Notes: generated from the letters alone by a model not told the origin. DNA of 43,961 bases from Bacteroidales bacterium (GCA_017477335.1 JAFUVY010000017.1:1-43961), one strand, 5' to 3'; counted from the first letter of the stretch, positions 27,010 to 35,820 are shown. Numbers and translations: made by a program.

Positions 27010-27828
27010 ATGTTCAGGAGGATAGTAGCAGCCCTATTTCTTGCAGGGATTTCCCTGCTTGCACAGGCTCAGGCCTGCATACCCCGTAAAAATGACAATC
27101 CCTTCAAACCGGGAGAAACCCTGCAATATGACATCCTGTACAAATGGGGTGCAGTGAACACTGTGGTTGCCAAGGCCAATTTTTCCCTGGATGAGGTGAA
27201 TTACAACGACAGCCCGGTCTTCCATTCCCTGCTTACTGTGAAGTCCGCGCCCTTTTTTGATATGTTCTTCAAGATGAGGGAGCATTTCGAGGGCTGGATG
27301 ACAGAGGACGACATCCGTCCGGTAAAGTTTGTCCGCGATACCCACGAGGGAGCCTACGCCGCCACCAACCTCTTCTATTACGACTGGGATCAGCGTATCA
27401 TTCATGCCGATGTGAATTACGAAAGCCGCGGCCCCGAGCACATAGAGATTCCGCTTAAGGACTGCGTGACGGACATTGGCTCCATACTCTACTATACACG
27501 CGGAATGGATACTTCCGCACTGAAGGTTGGAAGCAGCTATCCGCTCCGCTTTGCAATTGACGATACCATCTTTGACATCCATCTTACTTATAAAGGCAAG
27601 GAAACGGTGGCTCGCCGCAGGTTCGGATCTTTCCGCTGCCTCAAGTTTTCCTGTTCCGTGGTTGCCGGTGCCATGTTTGACGGCACCGAGGACTTCCTTA
27701 TCTGGATTTCCGATGACGGGAATCTTCTTCCCGTCACCTTCCGTGTGCCCCTCAGGGTTGGGGCCATGCGTGGATGGATCAATGCGTGGGGTGGCCTCAA
27801 ATACGATTTCTCATCTTTTACGGAATGA
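27010..27828 (+). CDS. DUF3108-family secreted protein
   Basis: This 272-residue protein has a signal peptide ending near LAQAQA (residue 21) and a DUF3108 pattern: FKPGETLQYDILYKWGAVN (near 30), then FEGWMTEDDIRPVKFVRDTHEG and a C-terminal DGNLLPVTFRVPLRVGAMRGWI. The fold is a predicted periplasmic beta-rich domain without catalytic residues. The stop overlaps the RseC-like start as ATGA. The function is unknown. Confidence 0.8.
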   Translation: MFRRIVAALFLAGISLLAQAQACIPRKNDNPFKPGETLQYDILYKWGAVNTVVAKANFSLDEVNYNDSPVFHSLLTVKSAPFFDMFFKMREHFEGWMTEDDIRPVKFVRDTHEGAYAATNLFYYDWDQRIIHADVNYESRGPEHIEIPLKDCVTDIGSILYYTRGMDTSALKVGSSYPLRFAIDDTIFDIHLTYKGKETVARRRFGSFRCLKFSCSVVAGAMFDGTEDFLIWISDDGNLLPVTFRVPLRVGAMRGWINAWGGLKYDFSSFTE

Positions 27829-28241
27829 AGGAAAGCGTAAGTCATACAGGCCGGATAGTAAGAATCACACCGCAGACCACAACCGTAGCAATCGAGCAGC
27901 ACAGCGCCTGCTCACAATGCCACGCGGCCGGCCTTTGCGGGATGTCCGAGGTTAAGGACAAGGCGGTTGAGGTTCCTACCAGTCCCTATTCTTCATATAA
28001 GGTAGGGGATACCGTGGAAGTGGTACTCAAGGCCTCCATGGGTATGAAGGCGGTTTACATCGCTTATCTTGGTCCGCTGCTGGTGATGCTGGCAGTAATC
28101 CTGGGCCTTGTTGGCCTTGGGGTTGGGGAGGTGGCCGCCGGATTGTCCGGAATTGCCGCCGTGGGTGTATATTACCTGCTGCTATGGCTTTTCCGGGACA
28201 AACTCAGGAATGAATATGTATTTACAATAAAGGAATTATGA
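27825..28241 (+). CDS. RseC/MucC-like positive regulator, first gene of the rnf operon
   Basis: This 138-residue protein has a soluble N-terminus with CSQCHAAGLCGMSE (near residues 26-39), two membrane segments (about 77-97 and 100-122) and a short cytoplasmic end. This is the SoxR-reducing RseC/MucC layout. RseC-like proteins often precede the Rnf complex in Bacteroidota and may help its assembly or redox signalling. ATG 27825 starts within the previous stop. The next gene overlaps by 4 bases. Confidence 0.85.
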   Translation: MKESVSHTGRIVRITPQTTTVAIEQHSACSQCHAAGLCGMSEVKDKAVEVPTSPYSSYKVGDTVEVVLKASMGMKAVYIAYLGPLLVMLAVILGLVGLGVGEVAAGLSGIAAVGVYYLLLWLFRDKLRNEYVFTIKEL

Positions 28242-29131
28242 CAGAGACTATTATTTGGACTGTCGCAGTCATTACCGTGCTCGGCCTTGTGCTCTCGCTT
28301 GTCCTTTATCTTGTTGCAAAGCGCTTCAAGGTAGAGGAAGACCCGCGTATAGACCTGGTGGAAAAGGCCATGCCCGGTGCCAACTGCGGCGGTTGCGGTT
28401 TTGCCGGCTGCCGTGCTTTTGCAGAGGCTGCCGTCAAGGCTCCCAACCTGGACAACAATTACTGCCCGGTGGGAGGTAACGACACCATGTCAAAGGTGGC
28501 CGAAATCCTGGGCTATGAAGTCAAGGCCAAGGCCCCGGAAGTGGCTGTGGTACGTTGCAACGGCAGCTGTGCCGCCCGTCCCCGCATAAACAATTACGAC
28601 GGCTACGCCTCCTGCAAGGTCAAGGCTGCACTGTACAGCGGAGACACCGGATGCTCTTATGGCTGCCTGGGATGCGGAGACTGCGTCGAGGCCTGCCAGT
28701 TTGGCGCCATCCACATGGATGCGGAGACCGGACTTCCCGTAGTGGATCAGGACAAGTGCACCGCCTGCGGTGCCTGTGCCAAGGCTTGCCCCAAGAACAT
28801 CATCGAGCTCAGGCCCAAGGGACCCCGCGGAATGCGTGAGTTCGTATCCTGCGTGAACAAGGACAAGGGCCCCGTTGCAAAGAAGGCCTGTGCTTCCGCC
28901 TGCATCGGCTGCGGAATCTGCCTGAGAACCTGCACCCACGGAGCCATAGAGTTCCACGACAATATCGCATACATCGACGTTTCCAAGTGCAAACTCTGCC
29001 GCGAATGCGAGGCCGTTTGCCCTACCGGTGCCATCCACGGAGTCAATTTCCCCAAGCCCCTGGACAAGGAGGCCGTCAAGGAGCGTATCAAACTGCGTCA
29101 GCAGAAAAAGGAGGACAAGAAAGATGAGTAA
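28238..29131 (+). CDS. rnfB: Rnf complex subunit B (iron-sulfur)
   Basis: This 297-residue subunit has an N-terminal membrane helix, then ANCGGCGFAGCRAFAEA (near residues 46-62, the 4Fe-4S domain characteristic of RnfB). Two or more ferredoxin-type clusters follow, as CTACGACAKACP (near 172) and CIGCGICLRTC plus CKLCRECEAVCP. Rnf couples reduced ferredoxin oxidation to NAD+ reduction with ion pumping. The tail overlaps rnfC by 8 bases. Confidence 0.95.
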   Translation: MTETIIWTVAVITVLGLVLSLVLYLVAKRFKVEEDPRIDLVEKAMPGANCGGCGFAGCRAFAEAAVKAPNLDNNYCPVGGNDTMSKVAEILGYEVKAKAPEVAVVRCNGSCAARPRINNYDGYASCKVKAALYSGDTGCSYGCLGCGDCVEACQFGAIHMDAETGLPVVDQDKCTACGACAKACPKNIIELRPKGPRGMREFVSCVNKDKGPVAKKACASACIGCGICLRTCTHGAIEFHDNIAYIDVSKCKLCRECEAVCPTGAIHGVNFPKPLDKEAVKERIKLRQQKKEDKKDE

Positions 29132-30482
29132 AAGGACGTTCTCTATCGGCGGTGTTCATCCGCACGACAATAAAATCTCCCGCGAATGTGCCCTGGAGCA
29201 GCTTCCGCTTGCTCCCAAGGTGTACATCCAGCTGTCCCAGCATATTGGCGCTCCCGCAAAGCCTGTAGTGGCAGTCGGGGACAAAGTCAAGGTGGGGCAG
29301 CCCATCGCTGAACCCGGAGGCTTTGTATCCGCCTTCATCCACTCTTCCGTGAGCGGAACCGTAAAGGCCATCGGCCCGGTGAAGGACCTTGCCGGTAACA
29401 GCCAGATGTGCGTGGAAATAGAGGTGGAAGGCGACGAGTGGGCCGACGGTATCGACACCACCCCCACCCTGGTTACCGAAATTCCCGCCGACAACAAGGC
29501 CATCATTGAGAAGATACGCCTGGGCGGTGTCGTGGGTCTTGGCGGAGCTACCTTCCCCACACATGTGAAACTTTCCCCGCCTCCCGGATCCACCTGCGAG
29601 AGGGTTATCATAAACGGCTGCGAATGTGAGCCTTACCTCACTTCCGACTTCCGCACTCTCCTGGAAAAAGGCGAGCAGGTGGTAGTTGGAGCGGCTATCC
29701 TCCGTCAGGTGATGGGAAATGTCCCCTGCACCATTGCGATAGAGGAGAACAAGCCGGAGGCCATCGCCCATATCCGCGAGGTTATTGCCCGGCTGGGATA
29801 TCAGGGCATTGAGGTGATGTCCATGAAGATGAGGTATCCCCAGGGCGGTGAAAAGCAGCTTATCGACGCTGTCATGCGCCGTCAGGTAGGTTCCGGAGCC
29901 CTTCCCATCAGCGTAGGCGCCGTGGTGCAGAACGTTGCAACCGCACTTGCAGTGTATGAGGCCGTTCAGAAGAACAAGCCCGTGGTGGACAACTCCGTTA
30001 CCGTGACAGGCGAATGTTTCCCCCGCCAGGCCAACCTCATCGTCCGCGTAGGTACGCCCCTTAAGTACATCATCGACTACCTGGGAGGTGTCCCTGCCGA
30101 TGCCGTCAAGGTCATCAGCGGCGGCCCCATGATGGGACGTGCCGTGGCAAATCTGGACGCCCCTACGCTCAAGGGTACATCGGCCCTGCTCTTCCTTACG
30201 GAAAAGCAGACCAAACGCGCCCCCGCAAGCGCCTGTATCCGCTGTGGAAAATGTGCCGACGCCTGCCCCATGGGTCTGGAACCCTTCCTGCTCAACAGGC
30301 TTGCCAAGGCCAGCGACATGGAGGCCCTGGAAAACAACGCAGTGCAGGACTGCATAGAGTGCGGCTGCTGCCTGTACAGCTGCCCGGCAAACATTCCGCT
30401 TCTTGATAATATCCGCATCGCCAAAGGCCAGGTGCTGGGAGCCATCCGAGCCCGTGCCGCAGCTGCGCAAGCCAAAAAGTAA
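29124..30482 (+). CDS. rnfC: Rnf complex subunit C (NADH/flavin-binding)
   Basis: This 452-residue subunit is thought to hold the NADH and FMN site of Rnf. GGVVGLGGATFPTHVKLS (near residues 133-150) and VIINGCECEPYLTSD (near 162) are the RnfC/NQRA-like motifs. Two 4Fe-4S clusters are coordinated by CIRCGKCADACP (near 370) and CIECGCCLYSCP (near 409). ATG 29124, inside the end of rnfB, is chosen because SKRTFSIGGVHP matches family starts. Confidence 0.95.
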   Translation: MSKRTFSIGGVHPHDNKISRECALEQLPLAPKVYIQLSQHIGAPAKPVVAVGDKVKVGQPIAEPGGFVSAFIHSSVSGTVKAIGPVKDLAGNSQMCVEIEVEGDEWADGIDTTPTLVTEIPADNKAIIEKIRLGGVVGLGGATFPTHVKLSPPPGSTCERVIINGCECEPYLTSDFRTLLEKGEQVVVGAAILRQVMGNVPCTIAIEENKPEAIAHIREVIARLGYQGIEVMSMKMRYPQGGEKQLIDAVMRRQVGSGALPISVGAVVQNVATALAVYEAVQKNKPVVDNSVTVTGECFPRQANLIVRVGTPLKYIIDYLGGVPADAVKVISGGPMMGRAVANLDAPTLKGTSALLFLTEKQTKRAPASACIRCGKCADACPMGLEPFLLNRLAKASDMEALENNAVQDCIECGCCLYSCPANIPLLDNIRIAKGQVLGAIRARAAAAQAKK

Positions 30483-30488
30483 AAGACT

Positions 30489-31466
30489 ATGAGTACACTT
30501 ACAGTTTCTCCGTCTCCCCATATCCATTCCAAGGATTCCACCCGCAGCCTCATGCTGGACGTGGTGATTGCCCTTATTCCGGCGGTCATCTGCTCCTTCG
30601 TGTTCTATGGCTGGAGGGAAATCCTCCTTATGGCAGTGAGCGTATGCTCCTGCGTAGTCCTGGAATGGGCCATAACCAAATACATGCTTGGGAAGTCCTC
30701 CACCATCGGCGACCTTTCCGCCGTTGTTACGGGTATTCTCCTTGCTCTCAACCTGCCCTATTCCACTCCCGTGTGGGTGGTGTTCATCGGGGCCGTCGTC
30801 GCCATCGCCGTCGCAAAAATGACTTTCGGCGGCCTTGGACAGAACATCTGGAATCCCGCCCTTGTGGGCCGAGTGTTCCTTCTGGTGTCCTTCCCCGGCT
30901 ATATGACCACCTGGGGTGCTCCGCAGGGTGTCGTGGATGCCGTTTCCGGCCCTACGCCCCTTGGTGCAATCCAGGAAGGCCTGGCCCAGGGAGCTTCCGT
31001 TTCAGAGATCATGGCCACCCGGGGCTACGACTATTCCCAGATTTTGTTTGCTAACCTTGGCGGCAGCGCCGGTGAAGTCTGCGCCCTGGCTCTCCTTGCA
31101 GGCTTTGTGTATCTTTGCGTCCGCAAGGTCATCAAGCCCTGGATTACCCTTTCTATCTTTGCAACCGTGGCCCTTACCTCGCTCGTTTTCTGGGGCATCA
31201 ACCCTGAGCGTTTTACGGATCCTGCATTCAACCTTCTCACCGGCGGTCTGGTCCTGGGCGCCTGCTTCATGGCTACGGACTATGTGACATCTCCCATGAG
31301 CGTATGGGGCGGCGTGGTGTTTGGCGTGGGCATCGGCTTCCTTACCATGATGATCCGTTACTTCGGCTCATATCCGGAAGGCGTTTCCTTTGCCATCCTC
31401 ATCATGAACTCCCTGGTTCCCCTTATCAACATGGCTTTCAAACAGAAGAAATTCGGGAGGAAATAA
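30489..31466 (+). CDS. rnfD: Rnf complex subunit D
   Basis: This 325-residue membrane subunit has about ten transmembrane segments. DAVSGPTPLGAIQ (near residue 155) contains the SG-x-T motif whose threonine carries covalent FMN in RnfD/NqrB. LTGGLVLGACFMATDYVTSPM (near 250) is the second family signature. It follows rnfC by 6 bases. Confidence 0.95.
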   Translation: MSTLTVSPSPHIHSKDSTRSLMLDVVIALIPAVICSFVFYGWREILLMAVSVCSCVVLEWAITKYMLGKSSTIGDLSAVVTGILLALNLPYSTPVWVVFIGAVVAIAVAKMTFGGLGQNIWNPALVGRVFLLVSFPGYMTTWGAPQGVVDAVSGPTPLGAIQEGLAQGASVSEIMATRGYDYSQILFANLGGSAGEVCALALLAGFVYLCVRKVIKPWITLSIFATVALTSLVFWGINPERFTDPAFNLLTGGLVLGACFMATDYVTSPMSVWGGVVFGVGIGFLTMMIRYFGSYPEGVSFAILIMNSLVPLINMAFKQKKFGRK

Positions 31467-31469
31467 ATT

Positions 31470-32087
31470 ATGGCTGCTAAATCCAATCTTACAAATATGG
31501 TTCTGGTGTTGGGCGTGACCTGCCTTCTTTGCTCAGCAGTCCTGGGCGGAGCTTATGTCCTTACGGAAGAACCTATCGCAAATGCCCAGGTGGAAAAGAC
31601 CAACAAGGCCATCTCCAAGGTGCTTCCTGAGTTCCAAAGCGTTCAGGAAAAGGAAATTTCAGGAGTCAAGTATTATGAGGCATGGTCCGGTGAGACTCTT
31701 GTCGGATATGCCATAGAATCCACTGCGGGCGGCTTTGGCGGTCCCCTTGTACTCCTTGTGGGCATCACTCCGGACAGGATAGTCTGCAACACATCCGTGC
31801 TCAGCCACAGTGAAACCCCCGGCCTGGGCGCCAAGTGCACCACTGACGCCAAGTTCATGTCCCAGTGGAAGAACTTCAACCCCAAAGGCAAGAAAATGAC
31901 TGCCGGCCCCGGCGGAGACATCGACGCAATTACCGCATCCACAATTACGTCCAACGCTTATGCAAAGGCGGTTGACTCCGCCGTGAAGGTGTTTGACACC
32001 ATCGTGGGCGGGCAGTCATCGGCCGATGCAATTACCGGCGCATCTTACGTAAACAAAAACAACGGAGGACAGGAAGATGGCGAGTAA
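31470..32087 (+). CDS. rnfG: Rnf complex subunit G (covalent flavoprotein)
   Basis: This 205-residue subunit has one N-terminal membrane helix and a periplasmic FMN-binding domain. DAITASTITSNAYAKAV (near residue 151) is the flavinylation motif, in which a threonine is modified by ApbE. A second DAITGAS near 190 resembles it but is shorter. ETPGLGAKC (near 114) is also typical. No apbE gene lies in the window. Confidence 0.94.
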   Translation: MAAKSNLTNMVLVLGVTCLLCSAVLGGAYVLTEEPIANAQVEKTNKAISKVLPEFQSVQEKEISGVKYYEAWSGETLVGYAIESTAGGFGGPLVLLVGITPDRIVCNTSVLSHSETPGLGAKCTTDAKFMSQWKNFNPKGKKMTAGPGGDIDAITASTITSNAYAKAVDSAVKVFDTIVGGQSSADAITGASYVNKNNGGQEDGE

Positions 32088-32664
32088 ACTCAAACTTATT
32101 ACCGACGGACTGGTTAAGAACAATCCCACGTTCGTCCTTCTGCTGGGCATGTGCCCCACGCTGGCAACAACCACATCGGCCATAAACGGCCTGTCCATGG
32201 GACTTGCAACGCTGTTTGTGCTGGTGCTTTCCAACATGGCCATTTCCCTCATCGCTCCGGTGGTGCCGGATAAAGTCCATATCCCCGTTTATATTGTTGT
32301 GATTGCAACCTTCGTGACTCTTCTGCAGTTCATCATGCAGGCCTATACTCCTGCAATGTACGAGACTTTGGGCCTGTTTATCCCGCTCATCGTGGTTAAC
32401 TGCATTGTCCTTGGACGTGCAGAGGCTTTTGCCAACAAACACGGAGTCCTGGAGAGCGCATGCGACGGTCTTGGCGTAGGTCTTGGTTTCACCTGCTCCC
32501 TCACGGTCCTGGGCCTTGTGCGCGAACTGCTGGGTGCCGGTTCCCTCTTCGGACACAACATCATCGGCGGAAACGACGGCATGCTCCTCTTTGTGCTTGC
32601 CCCCGGTGCCTTCCTCTGCCTTGGTTACCTCATGGTTCTGTTTAACAAGTTATTCAAGAAATAG
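32077..32664 (+). CDS. rnfE: Rnf complex subunit E
   Basis: This 195-residue membrane subunit has about six helices. LLGMCPTLATTTSAINGLSMG (near residues 18-38, key CPTLA) and LIVVNCIVLGRAEAFA (near 106-121) are RnfE/NqrD motifs; the cysteines coordinate an iron centre between RnfE and RnfA. It overlaps rnfG by 11 bases. Confidence 0.95.
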   Translation: MASKLKLITDGLVKNNPTFVLLLGMCPTLATTTSAINGLSMGLATLFVLVLSNMAISLIAPVVPDKVHIPVYIVVIATFVTLLQFIMQAYTPAMYETLGLFIPLIVVNCIVLGRAEAFANKHGVLESACDGLGVGLGFTCSLTVLGLVRELLGAGSLFGHNIIGGNDGMLLFVLAPGAFLCLGYLMVLFNKLFKK

Positions 32665-32667
32665 GCT

Positions 32668-33267
32668 ATGGAATACTTCCTTATAATTATATCGGCGATA
32701 TTTGTCAACAATATTGTCCTTTCACAGTTCCTCGGAATCTGCCCTTTCCTGGGCGTGTCCAACAAACTGTCCACCGCAAGCGGTATGTCCATGGCTGTGT
32801 GCTTTGTCATAACCCTGGCAACTCTGGTGACTTATCTCATCAACCAGTATCTGCTGGTTCCCTTCAAGATTGAGTTCCTTCAGACCATTGCCTTCATCCT
32901 GGTTATCGCGGCACTTGTGCAGATGGTGGAGATTGTCCTCAAGAAGGTCTCTCCCTCACTGTATCAGGCACTTGGCATCTTCCTTCCGCTTATCACCACC
33001 AACTGCGCCGTGCTTGGCGTAGCCCTTAACGTGGTTACCAAGGAGTTCTCTTTCGTGGAGGGAGGTATGCTCAACCTGGGCCAGGCCCTGGTGTATGCAT
33101 TTGCGACATCGCTCGGCTACGGCCTTGCAATGGTAATCTTTGCCGGCATACGCGAGCACCTTTCCCTGAGTGACGTGCCCAAGTCCTTCAAGGGCGTTCC
33201 CATTGCCGTAATCAGCGTGGCCATCCTTGCAATGGCCTTCATGGGATTCTCAGGAATGGTGAAGTAA
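32668..33267 (+). CDS. rnfA: Rnf complex subunit A
   Basis: This 199-residue membrane subunit is homologous to RnfE and pairs with it. [20 protein letters not shown] (near residues 11-30) and [13 protein letters not shown] (near 109) are RnfA/NqrE hallmarks, with cysteines for the intramembrane iron site. It is the last gene of the rseC-rnfBCDGEA operon, which ends at a terminator just downstream. Confidence 0.95.
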   Translation: MEYFLIIISAIFVNNIVLSQFLGICPFLGVSNKLSTASGMSMAVCFVITLATLVTYLINQYLLVPFKIEFLQTIAFILVIAALVQMVEIVLKKVSPSLYQALGIFLPLITTNCAVLGVALNVVTKEFSFVEGGMLNLGQALVYAFATSLGYGLAMVIFAGIREHLSLSDVPKSFKGVPIAVISVAILAMAFMGFSGMVK

Positions 33268-33270
33268 ACT

Positions 33271-33975
33271 CTACTTGGAAATAAGTTCCGTGAACCGTTG
33301 CATCCCCTTGGTTGCAACGGTTTTTATATGTGTGATGCGGCGGTCGCTTACGGGAACGTCGGCCGGGTCTATAATGTAGATCGGGGCCGATTCGGGGGCG
33401 TAGCGGTAAAGCCCGGCGGCGGGGTACACTTGGAGGGATGTGCCGACGATGAGGAGGATATCGGCCCGGGAAACCAGGTCTATGGCACGCTCTATTGCGG
33501 GGACGGCCTCCTCAAAGAATACGATGTGGGGCCTGAGCTGGCGGCCGTTGGGGGCAAGGTCTCCCAGGGAAACGCTGTCGTAGCCGATGTCAAAGACTTC
33601 TTCCTCGCTGCCTGTGATGTCATAAATGCCTTTTTCCGGACGCACTTTGGTGAGTTCTCCGTGGAGATGGAGGACCCTGGTGGATCCGGCCCGCTCGTGC
33701 AGATTGTCCACGTTCTGGGTGATTACGTCCACGGAATAATCCTTTTCCAGCGATGCTATGATTTCATGGGCGGCATTGGGCTTTGCGTCTTTAAGCTGGC
33801 GCCGACGCTCGTTGTAAAAGTCCAGGACCAGGCCTGGATTCCTTACCCAGCCGCTGTGGGAGGCCACATCCTCCACGTTGAACTGCTCCCAGAGCCCGCC
33901 GCTGTCACGGAATGTAGCGAAGCCGCTTTCTGCGCTTACGCCGGCTCCGGTAAGCACCACTATATGCTTTTTCAT
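33271..33975 (-). CDS. cobB: Sir2-family NAD-dependent deacylase
   Basis: This 234-residue sirtuin removes acyl groups from lysines with NAD+. VLTGAGVSAESGFATFRDSG (near residues 7-26) is the NAD site, and TQNVDNLHERAG (near 97) and LHLHGEL (near 113) give the catalytic histidine. The four zinc cysteines seen in many sirtuins are absent, as in class III-like bacterial CobB. It overlaps the lipoprotein gene by 4 bases. Its 3' end contains the rnf operon terminator. Confidence 0.9.
   Translation of the reverse strand: MKKHIVVLTGAGVSAESGFATFRDSGGLWEQFNVEDVASHSGWVRNPGLVLDFYNERRRQLKDAKPNAAHEIIASLEKDYSVDVITQNVDNLHERAGSTRVLHLHGELTKVRPEKGIYDITGSEEEVFDIGYDSVSLGDLAPNGRQLRPHIVFFEEAVPAIERAIDLVSRADILLIVGTSLQVYPAAGLYRYAPESAPIYIIDPADVPVSDRRITHIKTVATKGMQRFTELISK
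33293..33327 (+). terminator. Terminator of the rnf operon, inside the sirtuin 3' end
   Basis: A perfect 10-bp stem AACCGTTGCA / TGCAACGGTT (33293-33302 with 33313-33322) and a T-run follow the rnfA stop by 25 bases. The hairpin encodes the last residues of the convergent sirtuin gene. Confidence 0.8.
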
Positions 33976-35186
33976 TTCAGTATCTTTTGAATTCTTTCAA
34001 GTTTTCCGTCAACCTTTTCCGGCTTGACTCCAAGCAGTTTGCAGAGCATGGGATATAGGTCCGTATTGTGGAAGGCGCTGTTTTCTCCTTCCGTATAGGG
34101 TGCCTCGTATCCGGTCTTGAAGTCAGGTCCAACTGCACGGAATGCCACCATCATGTCTATTTCCCTGGAGTCGAATCCATGTGCTCCATGGTTTTTCCCG
34201 GGAGCAAAATTGAACTGCCAGCCAAGTTCGGGGCTCACTATGATGTCTCCCAGTCTGTTGGAGGTGCCGTAGCAGAGTTCCTCGGGAACCTCTCCGTGTC
34301 TCCAGACGTTAAGGTGCTCCACGCCTGACAGTTTGTTGTACAGGCTGTCCGCATAGCCTTCCTTGGCCCAGATGCTTGTGGGAAGATTACCCACGATCCT
34401 CTCCACCCATTCCTGCGGAACCACGTCCTTCCAGCCGATAAACCTTTCGGGGGAGATCTCTTCCATACCGTGGTCGCCGGCAAGGATGAAGTTCACTTTG
34501 CTTCCGTGGGGAAGGGCCTTGATGCGGAGGTACAGGTTGTGCATGAGGGAGTCCATTTTCTCTGCCATGACTTTTGTCTCCGGGGAGATGGGGCCGTGAA
34601 CGTGCCCCTGATGGTCCGGTTCGTCAAAGTATGCCATCACAAGGCGGGGCCTTTCATCTTCCGGCAGGCTTAGCAAGCGGATCACCTCGTCGCAGCGCTG
34701 GGCAAAATTCCAATGCGGCTCCTCATTCCAGTTCCTGTAGTAGGTGGGGTACTCGCCCTTGATTGCGATGTCGGATCCCACCCAGTAAACCACTCCGCAC
34801 TTGACTCCCTGCTTCTGGGCGGTGATCCATATGGGTTCCCCAAGATAGTAGCGGGGGTCAAAGCGGGATTCGTTGTCCCTGATGCTGTAGCCATGCTGAG
34901 TGTCCGGGTTCCAGAAGGAGTTGTTTACCAGCCCGTGATGGTCCGGAACCAGCCCCGTTGCCATGGTATAGTGGTTGGGGAAGGTGGAAGAGGGGAAAGA
35001 CGGCTCCATCCTGGCCTTTACGCCAACAGTGGCAAGCGAGTCAAAAAACGGCATCTCATAGTACTCCGGATAGTCCCATCGGTTCCCGTCCAGAGATATA
35101 ATGACAGTGTAGTTCTCCGACTTGCATCCTGAGAGGCAGACCGTTGCAGCCGCCGTGGCCACAACCCATAAGACAAACTTTCGCAT
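33972..35186 (-). CDS. Alkaline phosphatase superfamily phosphodiesterase/pyrophosphatase lipoprotein
   Basis: This 404-residue protein has a lipoprotein signal (residues 1-20, LSGC) and an NPP-type catalytic core. SLDGNRWDYP (near 31) gives the first metal ligand, SSTFPNHYTMATGLVPDHHG (near 65-84) the threonine nucleophile, and LAGDHGMEEIS (near 235) and NHGAHGFDS the other metal ligands. This is like ectonucleotide pyrophosphatase/phosphodiesterases, acting on nucleotide or lipid phosphodiesters outside the inner membrane. I chose ATG 35186, as the lipobox follows directly; the longer in-frame reading up to 35309 runs into a repeat. Confidence 0.88.
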   Translation of the reverse strand: MRKFVLWVVATAAATVCLSGCKSENYTVIISLDGNRWDYPEYYEMPFFDSLATVGVKARMEPSFPSSTFPNHYTMATGLVPDHHGLVNNSFWNPDTQHGYSIRDNESRFDPRYYLGEPIWITAQKQGVKCGVVYWVGSDIAIKGEYPTYYRNWNEEPHWNFAQRCDEVIRLLSLPEDERPRLVMAYFDEPDHQGHVHGPISPETKVMAEKMDSLMHNLYLRIKALPHGSKVNFILAGDHGMEEISPERFIGWKDVVPQEWVERIVGNLPTSIWAKEGYADSLYNKLSGVEHLNVWRHGEVPEELCYGTSNRLGDIIVSPELGWQFNFAPGKNHGAHGFDSREIDMMVAFRAVGPDFKTGYEAPYTEGENSAFHNTDLYPMLCKLLGVKPEKVDGKLERIQKILK

Positions 35187-35206
35187 ATTCGTTTTTATTT
35201 CTCCTG

Positions 35207-35214
35207 CAAATTTA
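35207..35214 (-). promoter_or_regulatory. -7 element for the phosphodiesterase-sirtuin operon
   Basis: TAAATTTG on the minus strand lies 20 bases before the ATG at 35186. The matching -33 position falls in the left arm of repeat element E2, with no clear TTTG. Confidence 0.45.
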
Positions 35215-35223
35215 GTAAATATT

Positions 35224-35348
35224 AAAAAATAACCTGTTCCATTTTTATCGCCCATGGCCACCCTCGGCCGTGTAAGAGGGAGGGGCCCACGAAGTGGGAG
35301 GGGTCGCACCTTGTGCGACGGCAGGAAAAATGGAATAGGTTATTTTTT
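35224..35348 (+). repeat. Multi-hairpin element E2, same architecture as E1
   Basis: A 23-bp outer stem pairs 35224-35246 with 35326-35348, with one G-U in an otherwise perfect match. Inside are GCC-CAT-GGC (35250-35258), CCCTC and GAGGG around a 10-base loop (35261-35280), CCCAC-GAA-GTGGG (35286-35298) and GTCGCAC-CTT-GTGCGAC (35303-35319). The order matches E1 at 159-285. The 10-base loops are GGCTTTGTGA in E1 and GGCCGTGTAA here. No gene is present. Confidence 0.75.
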
Positions 35349-35370
35349 TGTATAAGAAGAAGTACAATAT

Positions 35371-35579
35371 AGTCTGACAGGGCACTGCTGGAATTTCAGA
35401 GGGTATCGGCCCTATTTTTTACCCTCTGAAATTTTAGTAGTGACCTGGAAGGAGATGTTATGGGAAAAAGTGAGTGTACGTTTTTCGACACAGAATAGGG
35501 TTTTTGCACTTCTCGAGCGATTTAAATTGGGGGAGAAGTGCAAAATCGGCCTCTCAGAGAAAAAAGTGATCACTCGGTT
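35371..35579 (+). repeat. Palindromic intergenic repeat R2
   Basis: This is the uninterrupted copy of the repeat at 6-405, in the other orientation. It has three palindromes. The first is a long hairpin at 35379-35446 whose inner 14 bp are perfect (AATTTCAGAGGGTA at 35392-35405). The second is TTTTGCACTTCTC / GAGAAGTGCAAAA at 35502-35545 around a central ATTTAAAT. The third is AGTGATCACT at 35565-35574. In the outer arms of the first hairpin several differences are G-T pairs, which suggests selection at the RNA level. It encodes no protein that I recognise. Confidence 0.75.
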
Positions 35580-35636
35580 ACAAGCTTTCAGCCACCCCCG
35601 GGAGTGCCTTCCCATCCTCCTCCCAACTTCAAGGGT

Positions 35637-35724
35637 GCTACTGACGGACCAAATGATGGGACGATAGTAGCGAAAAAGGGGGTAAAATGACACTGACGGT
35701 ACATTAAGTGGGACGTTAGTAGCA
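35637..35724 (+). repeat. Two direct palindromic units, 52-base period
   Basis: ACTGACGG followed 18 bases later by GGGACGnTAGTAGC occurs twice (35640-35671 and 35692-35723). Each unit is an imperfect palindrome, and the inner pairs differ in a compensating way (CC/GG and AC/GT). The function is unknown. Confidence 0.6.
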
Positions 35725-35820
35725 CCTGGGCAGTGATAGAAACAAAAAAAGGGGGGACCGAGATTCCGCCGGCCTGCGGCCGTCGCTATCTCGTGCGCTC
35801 CCGCGGGGGCGCTTAAACCC

